Assembly: GCA_033558025.1 (NCBI GenBank)
Contig: JAUCEF010000005.1
Location: 4,526,001-4,590,000, forward strand
Origin: Phytophthora sp. 'mugwort'
Taxonomy: Eukaryota > Oomycota > Peronosporomycetes > Peronosporales > Peronosporaceae
Reading direction: 5' to 3'
DNA length: 64,000 nt
A program made the position numbers and the translations under genes. This document shows positions 12,326 to 23,054 of the stretch, one piece after another. Below the pieces are notes generated by a model, which was not told the origin of the DNA, made no database searches, and saw nothing but the letters and a program-made list of their open reading frames with translations. The stretch's first letter is position 1. The number at the start of each line of letters is the position of its first letter.

Positions 12326-15300
12326 TCTGTCGTGGTGCCATCCGCTCGCATAACGCTGGGGATGGTAACGCTGTGGGCGGTGGTCGTGGGCGACCGGAAG
12401 AAGTAGCAGCGATATGCTCTCCTCCCGTGATGTCTCTATCAAGCTTGGCCATCTCACGGCCGTCAGCGAATATATCCTCTTGCACCTTCAATGCTCTCCT
12501 CGCTTCGGCCAAATCCTGTCGAGTAGCGCGGATGACCACGCCGCGTCATGCGCCTTGACCATGTGTACGTCTGTGCGTAATGTCGCCAGTCGTTTGTCGT
12601 CCTTATTCTTGAACGCGCGTTGCATTTCCTCGGGAATTTGTGGTCTGCCGCCTTGTGCTTGTTCGGCTGGGTTCTTTGGTTGGACCCGGGCAACAAGCGA
12701 AGCCGCTTCGCGAGGCACTCAAGCGTTCCGGAGAGTGTCGTCCGGACCAAAGGTACATCCAGCAACCAGCGCGGGTACTTCCACGGTAGGCACGTGAAGC
12801 CATGGTGGTTCGGTGACGCGAGATTAAACTCCACGGGGTAGTGGTCTTCGTGAACCCACTTCTTTTCAGTGACGTAACGGGAACCTGGTAGGTTGCGTCG
12901 AATATGTCTGTTGTCACGAAGCAGTAGTCGGTGCGGTTCCGTTGGTCTGGGCCGGAGAAGAGGAGCGTTTCAGGGACGGTGGCCCCCCGCAGATCCAGCA
13001 TCCAGTACGTCACGGCCGAGGTATGCGGGTACGGAGTCGCTTTGTCGAGTAGGGGGTCCAGTGGCGTGTTGAGGCCGCCATGGACGGTATGGTTGCCGCA
13101 TCCGGGAATGGGGTGGGTAGAGAGTAAAAAGAGTTTGCGTTCAGCGACATCCGGCACGTAGACGACATGGATGGAGACCCGGAGGTTTCCGATCTTGACA
13201 TCCAGCACGAGGTAGCGGAGCTGCTGCGCAGCACTAGCGTAGCGATGGTAACGTCCTCCACCGAAGTGAAGGGGTGAGCCTAGAGAGCATGATGGCAACA
13301 CCTTTGTGTCCGGTGAAGTCGTCGTCATTGCATTGGGACAAGAAGACCTCATCCTTCGAGTCCGCAGAGTAGATGTAGCTCATCACGATCTGGAGAATGT
13401 CCGCCTTGGTGAACTTGGTCTTTTGAAAAGCGATGAGTTAGTCCGAGCGCAGTTTGCCGAGCATGCTATTCACGAGACCACCTGTCTTGCCCGGCGCGTT
13501 CAGTCCGTTGATATTCGTGGACAATCCGCGCAGAGCCCAAGGCGACTCACATTGACGCCTGGGGAGACTCCGTTGAGCCCATCAAGTCATCGTCGGCAGG
13601 AGTCATTTTTCGTTGGCGTCACCGACGTCACTCATGGAGGAAGCCGTGGAGGCAATGTCGGCCATTTCGCTAGGATGGTTTTCTAGGGTTAGCTGAAGCG
13701 CGTTCTGCAGGGAGGGGCCCAGATACTGTTCGAACTCCTGGCCAAGCATAGACCGACAGAGCGCAGCGAGCGTCTCATCCATCCAAAGCAGGAAATTCGA
13801 GTACTGGAAGCTGGAGATTGGCGCACCGCCTCAAAGCGCCTGCACCTTAACCGCGTCGTGGGAGATGACGGGGGCGTGCGTGCGGAACAACAAGTCCATG
13901 CAGGATTACGCTCGAGCCACCTCGCAGTACGTGTCGTCGAGGATTTGGTTGGCGAGGATGGCGCTTGCCGCTGGATCTTTTTTAGTATTATAGTCCGCGG
14001 CGAGGCGGCGTAATAGACTGCGTTCAGTTCCATGCGTCGCCGACGGTTTACTACTGTAGAGACGGGGGAGCGCGTGCTCTTCCACCATGGGCAGTAGCGC
14101 TGGGGAGGGGGGGGGAGGGGCGTGCACGAATGCTGCATACGCGCTTGGCTGCGCCGTCAGTGTTACGAGACGATCGTCCGCTTCCAGCAGTTGCGGCAGC
14201 CCGTGAGCTGCTTTGCGGGTGCGGCGACGGTACTCGGAAAGCTTGAGAGAGTTGGTCTTGTGCCGAAGAAATAAGCGGGCCACCACTATCTCGGTGACCG
14301 ACTCCGCGAGTGCCAATGGGGAGCCAGAGATTGTGTTTGAGTCGACGTAGACGACGCAGTCTGCATCATCAGCTGTTGGCTCGTCATAGACTTGGTCGCT
14401 GAATGCGAGCTCGAAGCCGGTGGGCTTCACTGGGCCGCCGAAGATGACGCGACCATCCGTTGCCGGCGTCGTAGAAACGTCCACGATGGCGTCAGCAGGA
14501 GAGGGGATGATGTCGAACACCGCACGTAGCGGGAGACCTTCATTCAATCCTGAACTGGGGCTGAGGCCTCAGGACGTTCGAGAATAATAGTAGCGTCCGG
14601 AGCTTATGACGCTGTCGGGGGTGGAGCCGGGGTGTTGGACGAAGATTCGTGGCCCTTCTCGCGTGTCGCTAGCACGCCACTGGATTCACCCGGATCTTCT
14701 CGGCGGGTTCGACGTCGATTGCCGGCCGGCCCCTGAGCAGCCCGACGCGTGGTTGCGCGGCGGCACCGGCAGCAGCACACTTGGCGTCGATCGATGGGGG
14801 CAGCGATCGCTGTTTTGTGCTGCACGTACACGGGAAAGTCGAACGCTGGGAACTTGATCTCTCGTAGTGGTGCTCCATCGGTTAGCAGGGCGTCTAGGCC
14901 GTCATGGGAGGGAACCAGACAGTGCGGTCGCTCGACATCAACGGGCTGGCGACATGCGTCGGTGCGATGATCGGCTGGAGACCCAGCCCTTCGAAGCAGT
15001 CATAGATCTCGTCGTCACTCAACCCGGACGGGATGTGCGTGAGATCCACGTAGTAGAAACGTCCATAGGCGCTGTACGGCTTCACGATGAGCTTCTGGTC
15101 AACACGGAAGGTCGCCGTGCCGCCGAGCTTGGTCGCGAGGTCGCGGTTGGTGCCCGTGTTGCGGATGCCGCGGTTCTTCAAGACTTAGCTGGCGCAGACG
15201 GAGCTCGACACCGAGGCCCAAATATGGGATTGCGCTTCGCGGTTGGTCGCGTCCATGACCTCGAGCGTGCCGTACATGCGAGCGATCTGGTGCGCGGGGA

Positions 15301-15690
15301 TCCACAACACGATCTTGTTGGCTTCGGGGACGCGTGCGGGCTGGACATGCTGCATTGCGATGAAGCGGGGCTCCTGCGCAGGTGCACACGCTCCCGCGCC
15401 TCTTTGTACACGGTGAAGAACTTGTCGGTCGGGACGAAACGGGCGGAGCAGTCAAACTACTCGTGGTAAGCTTGGCGCGCGGTTGGGGGCGTCGCTGGCG
15501 CACGGGCTGACCGGGACGACGGAGCGGGAACCATGGCTGGATGGCGGGTCGGTGTCGGTAGGGTCGGCGGAAAGCTTGAGAGGCATAGGGTAGGCCGCTT
15601 GTAGAGTGCTGATGAAGTTGATGCTTCGGAGTGAATGTCACTTGTGAGGTAGACGACAAATTGAGAAGTTGACGATAGTTCTGGTCGTGT
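12326..15690 (-). mobile_element. LINE (non-LTR) remnant: ORF1 and endonuclease, no RT
   Basis: On the minus strand from about 15660, a Pro/Arg-rich leader is followed by RPDRQVLHRVQ, a segment NKIVLWIPAHQIARMYGTLE and then 14894-15181 (GTATFRVDQKLIVKPYSAYGRFYYVDL). These resemble ORF1 proteins of oomycete LINEs. 13906-14547 continues with a low-complexity ORF1 tail. The endonuclease follows (separate entry). Sequence after the endonuclease is only a short linker that stops at about 12326 against the copia integrase. The reverse transcriptase is wholly absent. LINEs usually lose their 5' end, so a copy missing its 3' part points to later deletion or replacement by another element. Confidence 0.7.
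12800..13530 (-). pseudogene. LINE AP-type endonuclease domain, frameshifted
   Basis: The minus-strand frames give LSTNINGLNAPGKTGGLV at about 13510, the usual opening of an exonuclease/endonuclease/phosphatase fold. This is followed by IAFQKTKF (normally LQETK; Glu position is Lys here), then LRVSIHVVYVPDVAERKLF and HTVHGGLNTPLDPLLD, matching the Y-x-P and G-D-F-N-x-P signatures. GGLN in place of GDFN loses an acidic catalytic residue. RNRTDYCFV matches the R-x-D-Y motif. The frame changes at about 13260-13350. Confidence 0.65.
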
Positions 15691-16800
15691 GTGTAGGCCC
15701 TTGCGCAGCTTATACGGACTCAAACAGGCGCCAATGATTTGGTATCGAACGCTAGACAAATAGCTGAGGCAGTGTGGCTTTCATCGGACAAGATGGACGG
15801 TGGCATCTACACACACCGATATTTGTGGCGGTCTATGTGGACGATTTGGTTATCGTAGGGACTGATGAGAACGTTTGTTGGTTCTACCTGAACTTCGAGT
15901 CAAGTTCTAGATCAAAGACTGGGTCCTGTTACGGATCTACTGCACATGCAAGTTCCCTACATTCCTGGCGATGCTATGTGGATGTCACAGCGTGGCTACA
16001 TTGGCAAAGTGTTGAAGCACGTTGGCATGGAAGGCTGTCGACCCCCCCCCCCCAACGTGGCTATTTCGCAAGCGATAGGAGATCTATCGGAACCGCGGTG
16101 AAGATGAACCCGGGGTTAATGACCCTAGTATACCATACCTCGAGTTGGTGGGTTGCCTTCAGTAGCTAGTGCAAGGTCACGTCCAGCGGTCGCTAATGCT
16201 GCATGAACCCTTGGGGAATACATTAACAAATACACCAAGGAGCATTTTGTGATGGCTAAGCGGGATCTACGCTACCTACAGGACACTCGTGACTATAAGT
16301 GTTGCGGAAGAAACCCGCAAGCCCTGATTTGCATTTTATCGATTACGCTGATGCCGATCTTGGTAGCGAAAAGGATGATCGCAGTTCGATCACGGGTTTC
16401 ACGCTTCAGATGAATGGATGCACCTACGCTTACAAAAGCTATAATCAGTTTATTACCCATGGCGATACCTGCAGTACTGAGTTTATCGCTGCCGCAGAGT
16501 GCTCTGTGATGATGCTTTGGACTCAAAATCTGTGTGAAGAGTTGAACCTCCGTCGGCAAACTGTCCTGTTTCAAGACAATCAGTCGACGGTCAAGGTGAC
16601 ATGGCAACGAAGGCAACTACAAGATGAAGGACGTTGACTTGAAATACCACAAGGTGATATATCTGTACGAACATGGGGAATTCCCTGTACGTTACCGTCC
16701 TGCGACGGACAATGCTAGCGGATCTTTTCACAAAGCCGCTTACAACGACGCAGTTTAGCAAACTGCGCGAGCGCCTAAGTGCGGTGCCGTTGCCTTTGAT
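15691..16800 (+). pseudogene. Copia RT 3' part and RNase H
   Basis: The sequence resumes with VCRPLRSLYGLKQAPMIWYRTLDK, then FVAVYVDDLVIVGTDEN (15818-15880) with the YVDD catalytic box. 16299-16637 encodes the RNase H: FIDYADADLGSEKDDRSSIT, GGxF-type replaced by GFTLQMNG, TEFIAAAECS and LFQDNQSTVKV. A C12 run at 16042-16053 lies between the two and shifts the frame. The pol end (ADLFTKPL-like frame around 16720) is followed by the 3' LTR. Confidence 0.75.
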
Positions 16801-16879
16801 TGACAATACTGCCAAATAAGGTTGTGTGGCGGACCTCGAAGTCGTAGAGTCGGAGCTTGCAGTTGCAGGTCGAGCTCCG

Positions 16880-17109
16880 CTGTTCGGCACAACTACAATG
16901 ATTAACTGAGATTTTGTATGCACCCCACCCTTGGATAAATTGACGCAAGGTCATACTGAGGCGGCTAGTGTAGTATAGTCTAACCAAGATGGGGGTTGTC
17001 ACCTGTGGGCAAGCAATTGTGTTCCTGCATTCTCGTGTCTCGCCTTCCTCGGCATCGACATCGACACCAAGCTCTCGGTGGCACTACAGCCCCACTTCGC
17101 TCGCCTTCA
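16880..17109 (+). repeat. 3' LTR of the copia element
   Basis: Same orientation and order of blocks as 3030-3283, but lacking about 30 bases after GTTGTCACCTG. It opens TGTTCGGCACAACTACAATG and ends CGCCTTCA. Divergence between the two copies is high, which suits an ancient insertion. Confidence 0.65.
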
Positions 17110-17160
17110 GTACCCGTATACAGTGAACTCCATCACGAGAGAGAATACGGAGAGCGGGGT

Positions 17161-17225
17161 TCTATCCACCACGACACCTCCTTCGCAGCCACCGTTGTCA
17201 CGAAGGAGGCGTCATGGTGGATAGA
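17161..17225. repeat. 25-bp inverted repeat (hairpin)
   Basis: TCTATCCACCACGACACCTC (start of the left arm, 17161-17185) is the reverse complement of 17201-17225 at 23 of 25 positions, with a 15-base loop. It sits just outside the copia 3' LTR. It could be a small foldback element or a structured transcript end. Confidence 0.75.
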
Positions 17226-17859
17226 GCAGACTTGATTCTTGGAGCCAGAATTGAAAGTGGCAAATAAACGACCATGGCCACTGATTTTTTTAATGACTTC
17301 TAGTACCTAATTATTTTGGTCTGGCCTCTTTCGTGGTCATGTCATCCCGCCTGAGCCAGTACGACACTAAAACAAATTACAAGACAAAATCGAATTACAT
17401 TAATTTATATCAATTGAAATTTTATTACAGAAATCAAAATGCAATACCTACTAAGAATCAAATCGATATATGAGACGGCGCAAGACAAAGCGGTGTCAGT
17501 AAACACTATGGTATTTTCGAGAAAAACGTTTTCATCGTACATAACTGAAATTTCTCAGGAGAGACAAATTTGTGCAGACTACAAGTTTGGCCAGGTGTAT
17601 CGACGACGGAATAGAGAGCTTGCAGCACTCGCAGCCCGCACCGACGTCTACGACGCCGCCGCGGTCGGCCATGTTGTCGAGAAGCATGGTACTCGTGCTA
17701 TGGTCTATCGACGCCGACGCTAACAAGATACCGAAATCGGATCAAGGGAGGGGCATTCTCGGTGAAGGCGCATGGGAATTGATTGAACCACAATGCTAGC
17801 GCGTGGATCTACAGTGGTTGGTATCCTAGTTTAAAGCGTTCTCGAGCAGTGTTGGTGAC
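17226..17859. other. Mostly non-coding, AT-rich then coding-like fragments
   Basis: 17260-17440 is AT-rich. A 94-codon frame at 17439-17723 has no recognisable domain; it may be the degraded N-terminal part of the DUF7869-type protein that follows. Confidence 0.2.
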
Positions 17860-19415
17860 GTGGTTCCGGTGAGAGTTCGCAAGCAGCATACTGTCAAGGG
17901 GACGATCAAGCTACAATACTCGGATGCAGAGTACATATTGCTACCGATTTATTCTACGTGGCCTCAGTTTTACCGAGAGGTGCACAACTACGTTGAGCAG
18001 ATTGCGCTGCGAGTACGAGAGCCAAGGCGAAGCACACTCAGGCAGTACTTGAGATAGCTGTGCCCAACTAATCGCATCCGAGCTGCGCGGATAACATTTG
18101 TGACGTGTGAAGTATCTATTGGGGGCGTATGCGCAGTGGCGCTACGGCTGCCGAGACGGAAGCCTTTGGCGAGCACATCTTAGCGGAACGAGGAATGCGG
18201 TAAGCATGGAGACAAGGCTCATTTTGATTTGCGCTATACTTTGAAACTGTACATTTTGATTTGCTCGCTTGTTTAGAGAGGAATACAAGAGTGATCTGGT
18301 CTCAGCCGACGACGAGCACGCCGTTGTCAGCATGGATTGCAGTCAGAACCTCACGGTGCCTAGTGTTAGCAGCACTCCGTCGCAGTGGTATTTCTTATCG
18401 CACTGGAGTGTCAACCTATTCGGCATTTATTTAGCGACAAAGGGATTCAGTACAACTATGTCTAGGACGAGACTATGGCCAGAAAAGGATCCGACGGAGT
18501 GAACTCGATGCTGCACCATGCCATCCGGCGTATTGTCCTCACCGTCGGGTATCGGAGGGTGACTATCTACGCTGACAATTGTGAAGGACAAAATAAGAAC
18601 AGCTACGTCGTTCAGATGCTCTCGGTTGAGCCACATCGCTGACATCGACAGTATCGCCTTGAAGAGTTTGTAAATGGCCAACCAAAAATGCTGTTGATCG
18701 TGGCTTCGGGCACGTGCGAATGCACGTTTCTCGTTTGAATATTTGGACAATAGATCAGCTACTTGAAGCGGGCAATGGTGCATCGAACACTTCCGCTCTC
18801 GTGCATGTTCCAAATGACAACAACATGTTCAAGGCGTACCGCGAAGTCGTCAACGAAGCATACAAACCAGTGAAAGAGATCCAAGGTACCAGATATTCTC
18901 AATGGGGAACGAAAACCCTGAAGTAGTGACAGCAAGAAGGTGCCTGATGGAGAGGAAGTTCTCCAGGATCTGAGCCGCATATACGACGGTATAATTTCGG
19001 ACTCTACCCGCGCTCGAGTGCTATTTGACACTGACCTGAAGGCTTTGTCCAACTCGCCGCCAAACTGTGAGAAAAACCACACTATCTTCTACAGGGTCCC
19101 CCAACGTCCCTGAAGAATTCCGGACGGACTCACTGTATAGACGCCCCAACGAAGAGGCGGAACTTGAGGCGAAAGAGGCCAAGAAAGCGACGGGCCGACA
19201 GAAGCGAAGAAGCCCAAAAACGAAAGATGTTGCAGCAGGAAAAATGCGAAGAGTTCCTGCCGCGCCGAGGTGTTGGTAGCGAGGAACTAGCATTCGGACA
19301 GCTTGACGAAGAGGACATACCTGCCAGCAATGTCGATATGGCTGCTGAGAAGCCTGTAAACCACAAGAAGAAGCGCCCCCGCAAGCTTCTCCAGAGTCTG
19401 CTTGAGTACATGTAG
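17860..19415 (+). mobile_element. Decayed DUF7869-type transposon-derived protein
   Basis: The frame at 17860-18057 (REPRRSTLRQYLR, followed by LCPTNRIRAAR in the next frames) is a zinc/helical N-terminal part. 18280-18500 gives LVSADDEHAVVSMDCSQNL and TPSQWYFLSHWSVNLFGIY, the conserved nuclease-fold-like core known from many oomycete repeat proteins (D-x-S-x-N-L and SQWYFLS blocks). Further pieces, TIVKDKIRTATSFRCSRL and IWTIDQLLEAGNGASNTSALVHV, keep the order of the family. The end (19080-19415) is very Lys/Arg/Glu-rich, probably a nuclear-localising tail. Several frameshifts make it non-functional. Assignment to DUF7869 is from memory of the motif pattern. Confidence 0.55.
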
Positions 19416-20009
19416 TTGGTCAATATTCGCCGCAAATCGAAATGATGCTAGTATCCTGGTCAGCACAATTTAGCGACTACACCCACTAATTCTCGATGAC
19501 GATCTAAAATCGAAAGTTTGAGCAGGATGCAGGTCGATTGAGAGCGTCTATGTAGTCGCAATCGCTTCGTCTCGAAAGTTTACGCTAGAAAAACCAATAA
19601 AAAAATGTGTTTGCCTCTCCATGCGGATGCAGCTTTTTCGAGCTGCCATTGCCCGAGAACGGCTGAATGCAAATTGTTGGTGTTTGTGTCAAAAGACAGC
19701 TGAGAGTCTTCTCTTTGCGACCAATGTTCCAGTTCGCACTTCAACTAATGGTTAAATAGCATTTTTTGTTTTGTGCCGTCTCATATTATATTTCGCTATA
19801 TTATGCCAGATAATTGTTGCCTTCAATTTCCGATAAAAGTTAAAAACAAAAATTAGTTATTCTAAAGGAAGATAAAATAATACCATGATTACCGGATAAC
19901 ACGCATTTCGTGCAACCACGCAATTTGTGCATCAACAGGTGTAAAAAAACTAAAAGCCGACCAAATGCCAAGTAACACCCATCCTACACAATTGCAACGA
20001 AACTAACAT
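19416..20009. other. AT-rich non-coding stretch
   Basis: No gene or clear repeat seen. Composition becomes AT-rich from 19730. It may contain the terminal region of the neighbouring pogo-like element, but I found no paired terminal repeats. Confidence 0.3.
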
Positions 20010-20871
20010 TTATTTCGCTAGTTGAGGTGCTGGGGGTTTCGACACTGCGAAAAGACCACCACGTGTTCCGGGCCCGATGGGAACTAAGCCAGCCGTTATA
20101 AAACCTCGCCGAATAGTATTTTCTGAGATCGTCTTCCATACCTGCACTACAATTGACGGAATTAGGCTACGCCGCTCCTGAGGAGGTGCGCTGTGATCGT
20201 ATGCAGTGGTGCTGGGCGTACAGCTTGCGGCACTCACGCTTGAAGACCGCCATGATGGCCACGTCCATCGGCTGAGCCAGCATCGTGGCACCCGGAGGGA
20301 TGAAATCCACATTGGTCATTGGATCCTCAAGATGAGCATGCACGGTACTCATCTTGTGGACCTTCAGGCTGTCGAGCAGCAGCACTCTGCAGAAGGTCAC
20401 TGATGGCATCCAAACCTACCGCAAACACCAGTAAATATTAAACTAATTGAAAAATAAATGTATTAGTTGCATACCTCCTTGATACCACTCAGCATAGCAC
20501 GCTCGTCGCAATACGCATTCGTTTGGACTGCTAGCACAGCCACCTCTTCCTTATGCAGTGTGTTGTTGTGTACTTCGGCTTCCACCTTGCCTCATTTCAC
20601 CCCTGCGAATATGATAAACGGATGCAACTTTTTGGCGGTATCCGAGGCACACAAGACCACACTTGCGCGGAACGAATTCTCAGACATTTCTGTCACACCA
20701 ATTAAACAATTATTTGAGTTGAATGTTTTGCAACAATAAATTAATATACATACCTTGAAACCACGTCAACGTCTCACTCACCTTGAAAGGTGATTGTTGT
20801 TTTGGGGTTCATGTCGACGTAAATCGAAGTCTGGTTCATGTTAAAAAGATGCTCATATCCCTGCAATTTGG

Positions 20872-20918
20872 TAGTCTCGAGCTTGTATCTCATATTATGA
20901 GATACAAGCTCGAGACTA
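20872..20918. repeat. 47-bp perfect palindrome
   Basis: Two 23-base arms, starting TAGTCTCGAGCTTGTATCTC, are exact reverse complements around a single central T. It lies in the gap between DNA-binding and catalytic exons of the pogo-like transposase and shares its outer TA with the next palindrome. Confidence 0.9.
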
Positions 20919-20965
20919 GCGGATGAGTTTACTCACTATATTATAGTGTCCAAACTCATCCGCTA
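20917..20965. repeat. 49-bp near-perfect palindrome adjoining the first
   Basis: Arms of 24 bases, starting TAGCGGATGAGTTTACTCAC, match at 21 of 24 positions around one central base. The mismatches are grouped at positions 15-18 of the arm. Both palindromes begin and end with TA, the target dinucleotide of Tc1/mariner/pogo elements. Confidence 0.85.
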
Positions 20966-21602
20966 CGATCTACAATAGTAGTATAAATACACAATTAAAC
21001 CAGCAATTATTAGCGTCAAATAAACAACTAAAAATACAAAAATAATAAATAAATAAAAAGAACATTAACTTCCGATCTCTTCCAACATCTTCTGTAAGTG
21101 ATCCTGCGAATCGATAGGCTGTTTCGAATGCGAAAGCGACGGAGATATTGGATGGCGGCCGCCTCGGGGCGTCCCTCGAGAAACTGCGGTTCAAGCTTGA
21201 TGCTCATCATGAGCAGGCACCGTGTCGTAACGGCGCGCACCTTGTTTCGCCGCATGTCTTCGACCCAATTCATCAACCTATTTTCAAACATATAAAATAA
21301 TTATTAACAATAAAATACAGCAGTATAAATAATGCCTTACTGCTCGTCGAGGTCAGGAAACCGTATCTTGTGGCCCCGGCGCCGTTGCTTCAGCACTGTG
21401 TTGTTCGAGGAAGCAGCTGCAATCTCATCGCGACACTTTGTCCAGCGGTATAGAGTTGTGCGATGGCAGCTGCTGGCCTTGGTAAGGGCGCTAGACACGC
21501 CTTCGGCGACGGCGGCATTGGCTGCCTCGAGGCGGTGGGCGTTCTTGTGAAGGGCCTCACACATGAGCGCGGGGCTGTTTTTTGTGATATGTGTTTTGTC
21601 AC

Positions 21603-22265
21603 CAGCCAGTCATTCCGGGAACCTGTTCATTTTTTACTAAGGTTGACGTCTTACGTCATTAATATTCTAGTTCTTACTATGGTTGCACGAAATGCATATT
21701 ATCCGGTACTTTAATACGCAAATCTAATATATAACAAATGATATAACTCGAACTTCAAAAATATAGGATAAACATTAATACAAAAAATTAAATTATTGAA
21801 ACATTTGTCGTTTATCTTGAAATTTTAAGATATGGATTTTCTTTCTAATAGCTTCTACACATACACACCCGGCCAAAAGTATACAAACATCCATACTTTT
21901 GCTACTAACGCAGCTATTATTGCGAGTTGAAGGCTCTGCTTTCGATATATTGTGTAGAATATGGTAGAATATCCTGTCCGTCCGGACAAAAGGATTATTA
22001 TATTAGGTTCATTAACAAGGCCGGAATCAAACCGCACAAGTAAGTCATTTTATCCAATTATCATACGTATTCAGTGAAAATTTTGGGGTAGTCAGAAGCT
22101 TGGACTAGTCGGACATAGTTTGCCCGAACGTCCCAAAAATCGGATCTTGCAATAGTAAAAGCAAGTCTATATAATAGTTTAAAAGTACCGCTTTTACGCG
22201 GACAAACACCAGATTTAGAAGGGTGCCGCCAACGAGACGGCGTCGCAGCCATTAATAAGGTATCG
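21603..22265. other. AT-rich non-coding stretch with a TIR-like sequence
   Basis: The only notable sequence is CCGGCCAAAAGTATACAAAC at 21869-21888, which looks like the terminal repeat of a Tc1-like element. I found no inverted partner nearby. Confidence 0.25.
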
Positions 22266-23054
22266 ATGCCAACAAAGGCACTAATCCCTGAACACTATCA
22301 AACGAAGCGCTCTGCGACTGCCGAACAGCTTACCGTCAAGTCTATATTTGAGTTCGTTGGTCCTGACACTAGTGGGGATGCGTTGTACATCGCACTCGAC
22401 GGATTCGCGGCGTATCTGGCTTTCGAGACAGCTCGAAGGGTACGCTGCTATGAAATAACGTTGTCGCTAGCTACTTAGTACTGCCATCATCAAGGGGGGT
22501 ACTACTGCCGATGGCTACAACGACGCTGCACTTCTCAATCTCCTACGGTATCTAGCAGGAATGTCGTCCGACACGATACATGTGTGTTGGTGAATAACCA
22601 GGTTGCAGTTTATCCTGGTAAGTTTTGTATTCAGGTCTTAAAAAACTGACCGAATATATATGTTGCTACAGGCGGTTGCTTCTTCATCGCTTTCAAGCGC
22701 ATGAAGTCTGCTTCGACCCAGGGCACTTCTCTTTTTTGCGACCCCAACGCGTTTGCATATTGCCCTATTCACGTGATTGCTGTGGCCATCATCATGCAAT
22801 CGACGGCAAGTGAGTTTCGCTTAGACCAGGTTACCAGAAATGTGCAAACCGATGTACCTACTTCTCTCGACGAGTCCCCACTCCGTGAGGTGCTTGAGGC
22901 GCAACCGGACTCGCTATCGTCTCCGAGCACGTCCTGTCCTGATGTAAGCCCGAAACAGAGAGCCGTTCTTGTGCCGCGTATTCACGCGTCCGTGAATAGT
23001 GTGCTTCAAATGGTGCCCGAGGTGCAACAAGGAGGGTGGCAGCTTCTGGACTAA
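22266..23054 (+). pseudogene. Possible Crypton-like (tyrosine-recombinase) element fragment
   Basis: 22266-22478 encodes KALIPEHYQTKRSATAEQL and GDALYIALDGFAAYLAFETA. A second frame around 22495-22570 reads TADGYNDAALLNLLRYLAG. 22670-22830 reads FKRMKSASTQGTSLFCDP and FAYCPIHVIAVAIIMQ. The spacing and the last block (R-x-K-T/S-x-x-x-Q-G-x-S-L-F-x-D ... C-P-x-H) resemble oomycete Crypton-type recombinase proteins. I cannot see the full catalytic R-H-R-Y set, so this stays tentative. Stops and frame changes are present. Confidence 0.35.

Larger units (their letters stand above)
3030..17109 (+). mobile_element. Ty1/copia LTR retrotransposon split by a roughly 9-kb nested block
   Basis: Related LTR sequences lie at 3030-3283 and 16880-17109 in the same orientation. 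Between them, in order, are a copia Gag, a protease-like region, the start of the reverse transcriptase (up to about 6655), foreign elements (about 6656-15690), and then the rest of the reverse transcriptase, the RNase H and the 3' LTR. The left half ends after EYFDDGPGE and the right half resumes with VCRPLRSLYGLKQAP, blocks that are close neighbours in copia RT. This supports insertion into one element, though loss of some residues at the join is likely. The LTRs differ by many substitutions and an indel of about 30 bp, so the insertion is old. No part is intact. Confidence 0.7.
20010..21602 (-). mobile_element. Pogo/Tigger-like (DDE_1) transposase gene with introns, inactivated
   Basis: Exons on the minus strand: HTH/linker exon ending at 21341 (KIRFPDLDEQ), intron 21278-21340, exon NWVEDMRRNKVRAVTTRCLL (CENP-B-like DNA-binding region) to about 21060, a gap with two palindromes, exon LFNMNQTSIYVDMNPKTTIT (first Asp) ending at 20782, intron 20690-20781, exon MSENSFRASVVLCASDTAKK, intron 20416-20474, and exon VLLLDSLKVHKM (second Asp) with ATMLAQPMDVAIM (third Asp). 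All introns are GT-AG and preserve frame. It is dead: an in-frame TGA where GVKGGKV is expected (about 20595) and a frameshift near 20205 before VWKTISENTIRRGF. Proteins of this family cut and paste DNA with TA target duplications. Confidence 0.75.
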
